Below, piece after piece: positions 8,707 to 17,594 of a stretch of DNA of 64,000 nt. Under the pieces are notes generated by a model. That model had not been told where the DNA came from and made no database searches. It saw only the letters and a program-made list of their open reading frames with translations. The stretch is from Chania fonticola_B (GTDB taxonomy: Bacteria; Pseudomonadota; Gammaproteobacteria; Enterobacterales; Enterobacteriaceae), in the NCBI RefSeq assembly GCF_048537545.1, contig NZ_CP183218.1; one strand, 5' to 3'. The stretch's first letter is position 1. Each line of letters starts with the position of its first letter. The translations under genes and the position numbers were made by a program.

Positions 8707-9662
8707 TGCGGCGCTACCTTGAAAGTAATGCTGTCGGCAATGCGTTTCGCCGTTGAAGGAGGTAATTCCCCAACCACGGTAATTTCATTGCCATTACGAA
8801 TTTCGGTTTGGATGGTGCGGCGGCCCTGACGATAAAACTGTTGGCTGGTATTGCTGCCCGAAGGGCTGACGTTAACCGAGAAGCTGAACAAGCCATCGCT
8901 ATAAAGCCGCGATTCAACCGGCACCGCCACATTCGGTAACTTGCGGCGATTACGCGCCACCTCGTTAACGCCCGCGGGCAACCAACCGGCATTCCAGGCA
9001 AGCTTAACGTCTTCAGCCGCGGGTAAGGTCAATAGCGGTGGCAGATTGGCCTTGAGCAAAGGTTGCATGACGTTTTTCACCTGATCGCCCACCACGACCG
9101 AGATGACCCGATACTGTTCCAGCGTTTCGCCATCACGATCGAGTAAATCGACCCGCAGCGGCAGCTTGGTCTCCATATCCATCCAGACCACATAGCTGTA
9201 ACGGGAGCCGTCACGAGCCACGACGCGGTAGACGTCACAAGGCCGATCGGAAATGCGGGTACGGCCAACGGAGATGAAGTCGTAGTATTTCGCCAGATAG
9301 TCAAAATCGGCAAACACGATGGCGGGCAAGGCGTCGACGATGTGATCGCCAGACAGCGTGAACGGTTCCAGACCAGGCTCAAAATAGCTGATCCCACCGC
9401 CACGTTGCAGCACTTCCCGACGAGGGCCGTCCATATGCAGCAACTGCCCAAGGGGCTGCTTATCGATCACCGCATGGCGATAGCGTAGCGACTCTATCCC
9501 CTGCTTGCTGATGCTGATATAGGCGAGTTCATAGTTGAGTGAACGGCTGGCACTGCTCATTTGTTGCAATAACGCCCCGGACGCAGGTTCCTGCGCCGAG
9601 GCGATAGTTGAATTGAGCAGGCTGCCCGTTAAAAGACAAACGGAGAACCAGATTTGCTTCAT
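8703..9662 (-). CDS. rseB: Sigma-E factor regulatory protein RseB
   Basis: RseB is the periplasmic sensor that binds RseA, shields it from DegS cleavage, and responds to mislocalised lipopolysaccharide. The 319-residue protein begins with a Sec signal peptide (about residues 1-23, ending in IASAQ) followed by the LolA-like N-terminal and small C-terminal domains. It abuts rseA: the rseA stop and the rseB start share a base. Confidence 0.96.
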   Translation of the reverse strand: MKQIWFSVCLLTGSLLNSTIASAQEPASGALLQQMSSASRSLNYELAYISISKQGIESLRYRHAVIDKQPLGQLLHMDGPRREVLQRGGGISYFEPGLEPFTLSGDHIVDALPAIVFADFDYLAKYYDFISVGRTRISDRPCDVYRVVARDGSRYSYVVWMDMETKLPLRVDLLDRDGETLEQYRVISVVVGDQVKNVMQPLLKANLPPLLTLPAAEDVKLAWNAGWLPAGVNEVARNRRKLPNVAVPVESRLYSDGLFSFSVNVSPSGSNTSQQFYRQGRRTIQTEIRNGNEITVVGELPPSTAKRIADSITFKVAPQ

Positions 9663-10315
9663 TACTGCTGTTGCATTCCTAAAGACTGAGTTCCAGGAAC
9701 CTGAACGGCGGCCTGCTGTGGCCTGCTTTGTTCAAGTTGCAGCTGATCGGAGTGCAAACGGCGTTGCAGCTCATAATCCTGCAGCATGGCATTGATACGC
9801 TTACGCTGTTCCTGCACCTGCTGCTGTTGGCCGCTGCCGGTTGAGAAACTGTCTGCCGGGACGCCCAGGCTGACCGGGGAAGCTTGCCCCATGATTGGCA
9901 ACGTATTGAACGCTGGTGCTTCAGCCGCGCCTGATTGGGCCGTTGGCTGATTGTACTGTTGCACACCCACGATCACTGCCAGAGAAACACAAGCGGCGAC
10001 GCCGACTTGAGTGAGCTGACTAGCCCAAGGACGAACCTTGTGCCAGAACGGCAGTTTACCCCAGGTGTGAGGTTGCGGTTGAGATTCGGGAATTGCCGAA
10101 GGAACCAGACGAGCGGGCTCTTTTTCCAATGCGGCAGCAACACGGTCTGCGATATCGAAATGCATGACTTGCCCGATATCACCCCGTAACGTGTCACGGA
10201 TTAGGTGATAGCTCTGCCAGCTTTGTTGAAGCGCCCGATCTTTACTCAACGAACTCAGCAGCTCATTGTCGAGCATTTCACCATCCATCAGAGCGGAAAG
10301 CTTTTCTTTCTGCAT
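9662..10315 (-). CDS. rseA: Anti-sigma-E factor RseA
   Basis: RseA spans the inner membrane, holds sigma-E inactive in the cytoplasm, and is cut in turn by DegS and RseP when outer-membrane proteins misfold. The start MQKEKLSALMDGEMLDNEL is the sigma-binding helix. One transmembrane segment lies near residues 98-118 (VGVAACVSLAVIVGVQQY). The periplasmic tail is glutamine-rich. The length of 217 residues is normal. It lies 30 bases after rpoE. Confidence 0.97.
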   Translation of the reverse strand: MQKEKLSALMDGEMLDNELLSSLSKDRALQQSWQSYHLIRDTLRGDIGQVMHFDIADRVAAALEKEPARLVPSAIPESQPQPHTWGKLPFWHKVRPWASQLTQVGVAACVSLAVIVGVQQYNQPTAQSGAAEAPAFNTLPIMGQASPVSLGVPADSFSTGSGQQQQVQEQRKRINAMLQDYELQRRLHSDQLQLEQSRPQQAAVQVPGTQSLGMQQQ

Positions 10316-10345
10316 GCCTAAGTACCCTTCCAGTGTCCGCTATCG

Positions 10346-10921
10346 CTAACGTTGGATCAGCGGTTGAACTTTATTATCGATAGCCTCCCGAGCACGGAAA
10401 ATACGTGAACGTACGGTTCCGACCGGGCAATCCATGATGGCGGCTATCTCTTCGTAGCTTAGACCATCCAACTCCCGCAGGGTAATCGCCATGCGAAGAT
10501 CCTCTGGGAGTGACTCAATGGTACGGAAAACTATCTGTCTCAGTTCTTCTGACAACATTAAGTTCTCAGGGTTCGAAATTTCTTTCAGTGCACCCGCACT
10601 TTCGTAATTTTCGGCATCATTGGCATCCACATCGCTTGATGGTGGGCGCCGGCCCTGAGCAACCAGATAATTTTTTGCTGTATTGACAGCAATTCGATAC
10701 AACCAGGTGTAAAAGGCGCTATCGCCACGGAACGACTCCAGTGCGCGATAAGCTTTAATAAACGACTCCTGCACCACATCCGGCACATCGCCCTGTGGTA
10801 CGTAGCGCGAAACGAGACTCGCCACTTTATGCTGGTAACGAATTACCAGTAAGTTAAACGATTTCTGATCGCCCTTTTGGACCCGCTCAACCAGAACCTG
10901 ATCCGTTAACTGCTCGCTCAT
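10346..10921 (-). CDS. rpoE: RNA polymerase sigma-E factor
   Basis: RpoE directs transcription of the envelope-stress regulon. The 191-residue protein starting MSEQLTDQVLVERVQKGDQ has the region 2 core (YQHKVASLVSRY, then DVVQESFIKAYRAL) and the region 4 helix-turn-helix (LRELDGLSYEEIAAIMDCPV). I chose the ATG at 10921 over an upstream in-frame ATG because it matches the family start and has a GGGGAGA ribosome site about 11 bases upstream. The gene is divergent from nadB and heads the rpoE-rseABC operon. Confidence 0.98.
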   Translation of the reverse strand: MSEQLTDQVLVERVQKGDQKSFNLLVIRYQHKVASLVSRYVPQGDVPDVVQESFIKAYRALESFRGDSAFYTWLYRIAVNTAKNYLVAQGRRPPSSDVDANDAENYESAGALKEISNPENLMLSEELRQIVFRTIESLPEDLRMAITLRELDGLSYEEIAAIMDCPVGTVRSRIFRAREAIDNKVQPLIQR

Positions 10922-11004
10922 CCGAGGTAAATTCTCCCCAAATCTATCTCCACGCGTGAAATTGTACCGCCAGCCATACATTATTTTCCTGAGCAAGCAC
11001 TCGC

Positions 11005-11032
11005 TTGGAGTTCATACGGAACGCTAAGTTCC
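11005..11032 (-). promoter_or_regulatory. Sigma-E-type autoregulatory promoter of rpoE
   Basis: On the minus strand GGAACTT (11026-11032) is followed after exactly 16 bases by TCCAA (11005-11009). This fits the sigma-E -35 consensus GGAACTT and the looser -10 element, and it sits 84 bases upstream of the rpoE start. Autoregulation of rpoE through such a promoter is established in E. coli. Confidence 0.7.
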
Positions 11033-11134
11033 ATACCGCCATTGTTTTTTTGTTGATGTCACCTTGTCCGTGGCTTTTGCCCGGACAAGTAGGCTAACAT
11101 GAATTTCACTCTTCTTCTGCACACATCATACGTT

Positions 11135-12736
11135 ATGCAACCATCATCTGAACATGTTAGCGATGTATTGATCGTCGGTAGCGGTGCTGCTGGCCTCTCC
11201 CTGGCGTTGCGCCTGGCGCAACATTGCAAGGTTACTGTACTCAGCAAAGGTCCGCTCAATGAAGGCGCCACCTTTTATGCCCAAGGCGGGATCGCCGCGG
11301 TGTTTGATGAAACGGACAGCATCGCCTCGCACGTTGATGACACGCTGATCGCCGGAGCCGGCCTGTGTGACAAAGACGCCGTCGAGTTTATTGCCAGCAA
11401 TGCGCGCCACTGCGTACAGTGGCTGATCGATCAGGGTGTGCTGTTCGACACCGAAACCAACTCCCAAGGTGAAGAACGCTATCACCTGACGCGGGAAGGC
11501 GGGCACAGCCATCGGCGCATCCTCCACGCGGCCGACGCCACCGGCAAAGAAGTAGAGACTACCCTGGTAGCGAAAGCAAGTGCTCACCCCAATATTTGCG
11601 TGATGGAGCGCCGCAACGCCGTCGACCTGATCACCTCCAACAAGATCGGCTTGCCGGGCACCAAGCGCGTAGTGGGCGCTTACGTCTGGAACCGTGAGCG
11701 GGAGCAGGTGGAAACCTACCGTGCCAAAACGGTGGTGTTAGCCACCGGCGGAGCGGCCAAGGTTTATCAATATACCACCAACCCGGACATCTCTTCGGGC
11801 GATGGTATCGCCATGGCCTGGCGCGCTGGCTGTCGTGTCGCCAATCTGGAATTCAACCAGTTTCACCCAACCTGCCTGTTCCACCCGCAGGCACGTAACT
11901 TCCTGCTGACCGAAGCGCTGCGCGGTGAAGGTGCCCATCTGAAACGCCCAGACGGCAGCCGCTTTATGCCAGACTTTGATCCGCGTGGTGAGCTGGCTCC
12001 GCGTGATATCGTCGCCCGCGCTATTGACCATGAGATGAAACGCCTGGGTGCAGACTGCATGTACCTGGATATCAGCCACAAACCGGCGGAATTTATCACC
12101 CAGCACTTCCCGATGATCCACGAAAAGCTGATGACGCTGGGCTTTGACCTGACGCAACAGCCGATCCCGATCGTCCCTGCGGCGCATTACACCTGCGGCG
12201 GCGTGATGGTCGATCAGCATGGCCGCACCGATCTGGACGGTTTGTATGCCATTGGCGAAGTGAGCTACACCGGCCTGCACGGGGCCAACCGCATGGCGTC
12301 CAACTCGCTGCTGGAATGCCTGGTTTATGGCTGGTCCGCCGCCGAAGATATTCTGACGCGCCTGCCTGCCATCAAGCTGGCCAAACAGTTACCGCAGTGG
12401 GATGAAAGCCGCGTGGATGACTCGGATGAACGCGTGGTGATCCAGCACAACTGGCACGAACTGCGGCTGTTTATGTGGGACTACGTCGGGATCGTGCGCA
12501 CCACCAAACGCCTGGAGCGAGCACTACGCCGCATCAATACGTTGCAGCAGGAGATCGACGAGTATTACGCCAACTTCCGCATCTCCAACAATCTGCTGGA
12601 GCTACGTAATCTGGTGCAGGTAGCGGAACTGATTGTGCGCAGCGCGATGGAGCGCAAGGAAAGCCGTGGGCTGCATTACACGCTGGATTACCCGGACATG
12701 TTGCCGGAGCCAAAACCCACCATTCTGCAACCCTGA
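11135..12736 (+). CDS. nadB: L-aspartate oxidase
   Basis: NadB oxidises L-aspartate to iminoaspartate with FAD, the first step of de novo NAD synthesis; NadA then makes quinolinate. From the ATG at 11135 the product is 533 residues. It has the dinucleotide-binding motif VLIVGSGAAGLSLAL (residues 12-26), the active-site region FYAQGGIAAV and HTREGGH-like REGGHSHRRILH, and GLYAIGEVSYTGLHGANR for FAD. An in-frame ATG at 11099 would add 12 residues, but the family starts at the later site. It is transcribed divergently from rpoE. Confidence 0.97.
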   Translation: MQPSSEHVSDVLIVGSGAAGLSLALRLAQHCKVTVLSKGPLNEGATFYAQGGIAAVFDETDSIASHVDDTLIAGAGLCDKDAVEFIASNARHCVQWLIDQGVLFDTETNSQGEERYHLTREGGHSHRRILHAADATGKEVETTLVAKASAHPNICVMERRNAVDLITSNKIGLPGTKRVVGAYVWNREREQVETYRAKTVVLATGGAAKVYQYTTNPDISSGDGIAMAWRAGCRVANLEFNQFHPTCLFHPQARNFLLTEALRGEGAHLKRPDGSRFMPDFDPRGELAPRDIVARAIDHEMKRLGADCMYLDISHKPAEFITQHFPMIHEKLMTLGFDLTQQPIPIVPAAHYTCGGVMVDQHGRTDLDGLYAIGEVSYTGLHGANRMASNSLLECLVYGWSAAEDILTRLPAIKLAKQLPQWDESRVDDSDERVVIQHNWHELRLFMWDYVGIVRTTKRLERALRRINTLQQEIDEYYANFRISNNLLELRNLVQVAELIVRSAMERKESRGLHYTLDYPDMLPEPKPTILQP

Positions 12737-12740
12737 GGCT

Positions 12741-13487
12741 TCAGTAGTTCAGATAGAAATCGGTAATCAACTGGCGGAAATCGGTGGTGTAGCTGCCATC
12801 CGCCAGTTTTATTGCCAACTCCGCCTCTTCTTTTGCCACCGGTTTACGCGCTAGTGACAGCATCAAGCGGTGCTTTGGCGTATCGGCCCGGTCGCTGATG
12901 TTCAGCCGTCGTGCGGTGTGCCAGCCACGTTGGTGGGCATTCACTTCAAAAGCTTCGCCGATCTCATAAGGCAACACCACGCAGAAATGGCCTTCCGCCG
13001 TTATCAGCCGTTCGGCGCTATCCAGCAAAGCGTCGTGAGTCAGCGTTTCGGTATAACGGGCGTTGGTACGGGCCAGATCGCGACAGGCGACGGAAGGCTC
13101 AAAATACGGTGGATTGCTGACGATCAGATCGTAACAATGGGCATGCTGCTGGGCAAAATGATGGATATCCTGGCTGTACACCTGGATCTTCTGCGGCCAA
13201 GGTGATTCCAACACGTTATCACGTGCCTGCAAGGCGGCGGCGTTATCCAGCTCAACCGCATCGATGGTGGCCTCGCCAGCCGTGCGCTGCGCCAACATCA
13301 GGGCAATCAACCCACTGCCACAGCCAATATCCAGCACCCGCTGCACGTTATCCACGGCAGCCCAGGCGCCAAGCATAACCGCGTCGGTACCCACCTTCAT
13401 CGCGCAACGATCGTGGGCAACAAAGAACTGTTTAAAGGTAAAACCGCCGCGGCGCGGGGTCGATTTTGTTTTAATTTGATTACTCAC
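12741..13487 (-). CDS. trmN: tRNA1(Val) (adenine(37)-N6)-methyltransferase
   Basis: This enzyme, YfiC in E. coli, methylates N6 of A37 in tRNA-Val. The core has VLDIGCGSGLIALMLAQR (SAM-binding motif I) and the N6-adenine methyltransferase motif NPPYFEPS. An ORF extends further upstream, but the family starts just before RRGGFTFKQFFVAHDRCAMKVGTD. I therefore chose the GTG at 13487, giving 248 residues, close to the 245 of E. coli. It converges on nadB with four bases between their ends and is divergent from srmB. Confidence 0.92.
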   Translation of the reverse strand: MSNQIKTKSTPRRGGFTFKQFFVAHDRCAMKVGTDAVMLGAWAAVDNVQRVLDIGCGSGLIALMLAQRTAGEATIDAVELDNAAALQARDNVLESPWPQKIQVYSQDIHHFAQQHAHCYDLIVSNPPYFEPSVACRDLARTNARYTETLTHDALLDSAERLITAEGHFCVVLPYEIGEAFEVNAHQRGWHTARRLNISDRADTPKHRLMLSLARKPVAKEEAELAIKLADGSYTTDFRQLITDFYLNY

Positions 13488-13607
13488 AATGGCCACCAGC
13501 AGACAAAACTGGCGTAGCATAAGGCAAACTGATTTAGGGTAAAAGTTAAAAAGGGTGAACCCTGCGGCCATCCCGTCTATAATCGGCGCCCCAAGTAGAG
13601 GTAGATA

Positions 13608-14924
13608 ATGACAGCAACCAATTTTTCCGAACTCGAACTCGATGAGCGCCTGATCCTCGCTTTGCGTGATAAAGGCTACGATCGCCCCACCGCTATCCAG
13701 GCAGAGGCGATCCCGCCAGCCATGGACGGGCGCGACGTATTAGGTTCGGCACCGACCGGCACAGGCAAAACCGCCGCATTCTTGTTGCCGGTTCTGCAAC
13801 ATCTGCTGGATTTCCCACGCAAGAAGTCTGGCCCACCGCGCGTACTGATCCTCACCCCGACGCGTGAGCTAGCAATGCAGGTGGCCGATCAGGCTCGTGA
13901 ATTGGCTGCGCATACCTCGCTGGATATCGCCACCATCACCGGCGGCGTGGCGTATATGAACCACGCCGAAGTCTTTAGCGAAAACCAGGACGTGGTGGTT
14001 GCTACCACCGGCCGCCTGCTGCAATACATCAAAGAAGAAAACTTTGACTGCCGTGCGGTAGAAACGCTGATCCTGGACGAAGCCGACCGCATGCTCGATA
14101 TGGGCTTTGCGCAAGACATCGAGACCATCTCGGCCGAAACCCGCTGGCGTACCCAGACGTTGCTGTTCTCCGCAACGTTGGAAGGCGAAGCTATCCGCGA
14201 GTTTGCCGAGCGTATCCTGAAAGATCCGGTTGAGGTTGAAGCCGATCCGTCCCGCCGCGAACGTAAAAAGATCCTGCAATGGTATTACCGCGCCGATGAC
14301 GTGAAGCATAAAACCGCCCTGCTGGTGCATCTGTTGCAACAGCCGGACGTGCAGAAGTCAGTGATCTTTGTACGTAAGCGTGAGCGCGTGCATGAGCTGG
14401 CCGCCTGGCTGCGTGAAGCAGGCATCAACACCTGCTATCTCGAAGGGGAAATGGTGCAGGCCAAGCGTAACGAAGCGGTAAAACGCATGATGGATGGCCG
14501 CGTCAACGTGCTGGTCGCTACCGACGTTGCAGCTCGCGGGCTGGATATCCTGGATATCACCCACGTGTTCAACTTCGATATGCCGCGCACTGCCGATACC
14601 TATCTGCACCGCATTGGCCGTACTGGCCGTGCCGGGCGTAAAGGCACCGCCATTTCGCTGGTAGAAGCGCACGACCATCTGCTGCTGGGCAAAGTGGGGC
14701 GTTACCTCAATGAGCCACTGAAAGCCCGCGTGATTGACGAACTGCGTCCATCCACCAAGGTGCCTAGCGAGAAGAGCAACGGTAAACCTTCGAAGAAGGT
14801 GCTGGCCAAGCGCATCGAAGACAAGCTGAAGAACAAAGAGAAGGCCAAGGTGAAGGTACGCCATCGCGACGCGAAAAACGTCGGTAAGCGCCGCAAGCCA
14901 AAAGCCAAACCAGACGCAGAATAA
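13608..14924 (+). CDS. srmB: ATP-dependent RNA helicase SrmB (DEAD box)
   Basis: SrmB remodels RNA during early 50S subunit assembly. The 438-residue protein shows the helicase motifs in order: APTGTGKT (I), PTRELA (Ia), DEAD (II), SAT (III), VATDVAARGLD (V) and HRIGRTGRAG (VI). A lysine-rich tail from about residue 380 is expected for nonspecific RNA binding. The conserved neighbour trmN lies divergently upstream. Confidence 0.97.
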   Translation: MTATNFSELELDERLILALRDKGYDRPTAIQAEAIPPAMDGRDVLGSAPTGTGKTAAFLLPVLQHLLDFPRKKSGPPRVLILTPTRELAMQVADQARELAAHTSLDIATITGGVAYMNHAEVFSENQDVVVATTGRLLQYIKEENFDCRAVETLILDEADRMLDMGFAQDIETISAETRWRTQTLLFSATLEGEAIREFAERILKDPVEVEADPSRRERKKILQWYYRADDVKHKTALLVHLLQQPDVQKSVIFVRKRERVHELAAWLREAGINTCYLEGEMVQAKRNEAVKRMMDGRVNVLVATDVAARGLDILDITHVFNFDMPRTADTYLHRIGRTGRAGRKGTAISLVEAHDHLLLGKVGRYLNEPLKARVIDELRPSTKVPSEKSNGKPSKKVLAKRIEDKLKNKEKAKVKVRHRDAKNVGKRRKPKAKPDAE

Positions 14925-14941
14925 TCTCTCTGCCATCAAAA

Positions 14942-14971
14942 AACCGCCATCACTTTGAAGGCGGTTTTTTT
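14942..14971. terminator. Terminator after srmB
   Basis: AACCGCC (14942-14948) pairs with GGCGGTT (14960-14966), followed by a T run to 14971 and preceded by an A run. It works on the plus strand for srmB and could also serve the convergent phlB-like gene. Confidence 0.85.
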
Positions 14972-14975
14972 ATTT

Positions 14976-15731
14976 TCAAGGCTGAGTATAGTGCCCAGCC
15001 AATTGCTGACTTTTGAGCCAGATCTCCAATTGACGGTACTGCTCACGCAACTCGCTATTCTGCAAATGCATTGGCGTCTGGGCAAAGTAATACTGGAACG
15101 TTCTCCCTTGCTGATTTAGTGCCTTTGCGTCAGCCCCCGTTTGTAACAGCAGCAGCGCCAACTCAGGTGCGTTGATTTTTGCGGCCAGGTGCAAGGGCGT
15201 ATCCCCTACTCTGTCACTCAAGGTACTATCAGCCCCGGCATTCAACAGCATACGCACCTGCTCCTCCCGCCCCGCCAGCACGGCAGCGGCTAATGGCGTA
15301 GCACCAGTGACCAGATTACGCATATTAAGCTGGGGAGCCTGTTGCAATAACAAGCGTAAATATTGCGCATCCTTAACCATCGCCGCCGTATGCAATGCCC
15401 CGTTGCCCTCCATACCAGGCTGCCCAATATCTGCCCCCGCCTGTATCAACGCCTGTACACTGCCTGGCCTCTGCTGCAGAATCGCCCACTGCAACAGTGT
15501 GATCTGCAAATCTCCCCGCACATAAAGCCGTTCAATCGTTGCTTGCTGGCTAATTTGCCAAACGTCATCTTCAGCCACCGCCTGTGATAAAGACAGGATA
15601 TCGGTACCCGCAAATGGCGAAGTTTGCTGTTCCATATAGTGATCCTTGGCTACCATCAATAACCCAGCGATCCCAAACAGGGGCACAATGAGAGCCGCCA
15701 TCCAGCAGCCTCTGCACCACCTTTTAGGCAT
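14976..15731 (-). CDS. phlB: Ankyrin-repeat protein, PhlB-like partner of the phospholipase
   Basis: The 251-residue protein has a short cytoplasmic head and one transmembrane segment at about residues 9-26 (MAALIVPLFGIAGLLMVA). Residues about 65-225 form four to five ankyrin repeats, with units such as GNGALHTAAMVKDAQYLRLL and GDTPLHLAAKINAPELALLL. It starts inside the last bases of the phospholipase gene (8-base overlap), so the two are co-translated. In Serratia phlA-phlB operons the second gene protects against or modulates the phospholipase. Here I infer an immunity or chaperone role from context, not from a motif. Confidence 0.75.
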   Translation of the reverse strand: MPKRWCRGCWMAALIVPLFGIAGLLMVAKDHYMEQQTSPFAGTDILSLSQAVAEDDVWQISQQATIERLYVRGDLQITLLQWAILQQRPGSVQALIQAGADIGQPGMEGNGALHTAAMVKDAQYLRLLLQQAPQLNMRNLVTGATPLAAAVLAGREEQVRMLLNAGADSTLSDRVGDTPLHLAAKINAPELALLLLQTGADAKALNQQGRTFQYYFAQTPMHLQNSELREQYRQLEIWLKSQQLAGHYTQP

Positions 15732-16686
15732 TCGCCTTGATCTCCCATGGCTTCTGTTCCGCCATTGAACTGATTACTTTATCGATGCCATGTGCCGTCA
15801 TGCTGCGATCGAAATATTTGCTTGGCCGCCAAGCATCAGTGCCGCTCAGAGTCTCATTGTTGGCAATGGTTATTTTATGCCCGATAGCATCGGGAAGCAG
15901 TGACGTCGACTCCTGCGTCCCCGTCAACATATCGTATTGTTCGCTGTAACGACGGATCCCGCCAGATTCTGCATCTTGCTTTGCCGCAGCGGGATTAATA
16001 CCGAAACGGTTGAGAGTATGATCGGAAACCCCAGCGGCGTTGAATGTTACTGCCAGAGAACCCGTTGCCAGCGCCGCCGTTGCTGCCAACCCTCCCCCCA
16101 ACGAATGACCGGTGATCACTAACCCGTCACCAAACACCGCTTTGGCATTCTTGGCAATCGCCACAGCATGATTGTACTGCACATCGTCGTACCCCGTAGC
16201 CTGACGCACATTACTCAGCCAATCGCGCATGTCATTAGTACCGGCGAAGGCCAGCACATAGTGCTGCTTATTCGAATAAATACCCGCCTGTAACCCCGAG
16301 GCTGTATCCAATAAACTTGCGGGGTCAATGCCAAAACCCAGCAAATCGTTATCACTCATGCGCGAAAAACCCTCTGCACCCTGCCCCGTAAGGTTGTAGA
16401 CATCCTTGGCCAATAGCGCCAAAGAGTAATCGCCCTGCTGAGACTCTTGCCCACGAGACATCTCCAGCTTTGGGGCCAAAGGTACCGCAGCAGAGAGGTC
16501 GCGAGTCAGTGAATCCAACAGGTTTTGTGCATTACGACTATTTTCAGAGGGGGGCGACACAGCAACGTTTGTCACCTGCGGCTCGTCGGTGTGGACTGGT
16601 TTTATTGCGTCTTGAGCCGGAGGTGCCGCAGCAGATACCGCGGTAATGGGCGTCAACGTCGAGATGAAACTCAAAGGCAAACTCAT
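15724..16686 (-). CDS. phlA: Phospholipase A1, PhlA/YplA-like secreted lipase
   Basis: This 320-residue alpha/beta hydrolase has the lipase nucleophile elbow GHSLGG near residue 195 and the upstream FAGTNDMRDW strand-loop typical of class 3 lipases. The N-terminus (MSLPLSFISTLTPITAV) is not a clear Sec signal with a cleavage site. That agrees with the known export of Serratia PhlA and Yersinia YplA through the flagellar type III apparatus. Such enzymes release fatty acids from phospholipids, and the lysolipids formed lyse host cells. The ATG at 16686 has AAGGAG five bases upstream. The ankyrin partner overlaps its end. Confidence 0.85.
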   Translation of the reverse strand: MSLPLSFISTLTPITAVSAAAPPAQDAIKPVHTDEPQVTNVAVSPPSENSRNAQNLLDSLTRDLSAAVPLAPKLEMSRGQESQQGDYSLALLAKDVYNLTGQGAEGFSRMSDNDLLGFGIDPASLLDTASGLQAGIYSNKQHYVLAFAGTNDMRDWLSNVRQATGYDDVQYNHAVAIAKNAKAVFGDGLVITGHSLGGGLAATAALATGSLAVTFNAAGVSDHTLNRFGINPAAAKQDAESGGIRRYSEQYDMLTGTQESTSLLPDAIGHKITIANNETLSGTDAWRPSKYFDRSMTAHGIDKVISSMAEQKPWEIKANA

Positions 16687-16730
16687 AAAGACTCCTTATC
16701 CATAGACAGCCCCAAATGGAACTGATTTAG

Positions 16731-16757
16731 CTATCGGCGAGTCCTACGAGTTCTGTA
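16731..16757 (-). promoter_or_regulatory. Possible FliA (sigma-28) promoter for phlA-phlB
   Basis: On the minus strand GCCGATAG (16731-16738) matches seven of eight bases of the FliA -10 element GCCGATAA. TACAGAAC lies 11 bases upstream at 16750-16757, a weak match to TAAAGTTT. It sits about 45 bases before phlA. Flagellar-regulon control of phlA is known in Serratia; the site itself is my inference. Confidence 0.45.
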
Positions 16758-16819
16758 ATGGGAATGATTATTTTTTGCAGCTAATGTGATCAAAATCTGT
16801 TTTCTGCCGTGAAGGCATT

Positions 16820-16845
16820 AAAAAAGGGAGCCGAAGCTCCCTTTT
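16820..16845 (-). terminator. Terminator after grcA
   Basis: AAAGGGAGC (16823-16831) pairs with GCTCCCTTT (16836-16844) around CGAA. On the minus strand a U run follows, so this ends grcA transcription. Confidence 0.85.
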
Positions 16846-16862
16846 GTCTACCTAGCCGAAAA

Positions 16863-17246
16863 TTACAGGCTTTCGGTAAAGGTACGTGCGATAACGTCAC
16901 GTTGCTGTTCTGGCGTCAGTGAGTTGAAACGCACCGCATAACCAGAAACACGAATGGTCAGCTGCGGGTATTTTTCTGGGTTCTTAACGGCATCTTCCAG
17001 CGTTTCACGGCGCAGCACGTTCACGTTCAGATGCTGACCACCTTCTACGCGCACGGTAGGTTGCATTTCCATCGGCACTTCGCGGTACTCGATCTGGCCC
17101 AGTTCGCTAACAGGCACGATCTGATCTTCCGCGTAATCCGCTTTGGCACAGACACAGCGCGCTTCTGATTTCTCTTCATCCAGCAGCCAGAAAGAGTTCA
17201 CCAGTGCTTGATTGTTCGCTTTAGTGATTTGAATACCAGTAATCAT
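16863..17246 (-). CDS. grcA: Autonomous glycyl radical cofactor GrcA (YfiD)
   Basis: GrcA replaces the damaged glycyl-radical domain of pyruvate formate-lyase after oxygen exposure. The 127-residue protein matches that C-terminal domain and carries the radical-site motif RVSGYAVRFNSLT near residues 99-111, with the radical glycine. An ORF runs 37 codons further upstream, but MITGIQITKANN is the family start and has GGAGGCAA upstream. As in E. coli it lies divergently next to ung. Confidence 0.97.
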   Translation of the reverse strand: MITGIQITKANNQALVNSFWLLDEEKSEARCVCAKADYAEDQIVPVSELGQIEYREVPMEMQPTVRVEGGQHLNVNVLRRETLEDAVKNPEKYPQLTIRVSGYAVRFNSLTPEQQRDVIARTFTESL

Positions 17247-17371
17247 TTTGTTGCCTCCGTAATAGGGCGAAAAATTTCTACGTCGCCGAAAACTCGGTTG
17301 TGGTTTCCGGCCATTTGGTAAAACCAATGTTGTCTTGTTGTTCTGTATACCAGTCAAACCGGGTCAATTCT

Positions 17372-17385
17372 TTGACTAAAATCAA
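17372..17385. promoter_or_regulatory. FNR-like site upstream of grcA
   Basis: TTGACTAAAATCAA at 17372-17385 differs from the FNR consensus TTGATNNNNATCAA at a single base. It is about 126 bases from the grcA start in the divergent grcA/ung spacer (17247-17594). Anaerobic FNR activation of the E. coli orthologue is established. The rest of this spacer is AT-rich with no gene. Confidence 0.65.
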
Positions 17386-17594
17386 TTTTTACGGGGTAGC
17401 CGAATGAGCAGCAGAGGCAAATTTATGTTTTATATCAATTTTACCTTTTTGCTCGTTAAAATTATTTTTGTAAATTTTCAAAAATATTTGTATATCTCGC
17501 TCACCATACCCATGGAAAAAGCGGGTTTCGCCGAGCGGAGGTTAACGGTAAGCTATGCACCATGAATTGCTAACAAAAACAAAGGAGAGTGCTT

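Noticed and set aside
10922..10996. Longer RpoE start or a leader peptide in frame with rpoE
   Set aside because: The extra 25 residues are not in the family, and a strong ribosome site precedes the later ATG. A leader like E. coli rseD would be a separate frame, which I could not support.
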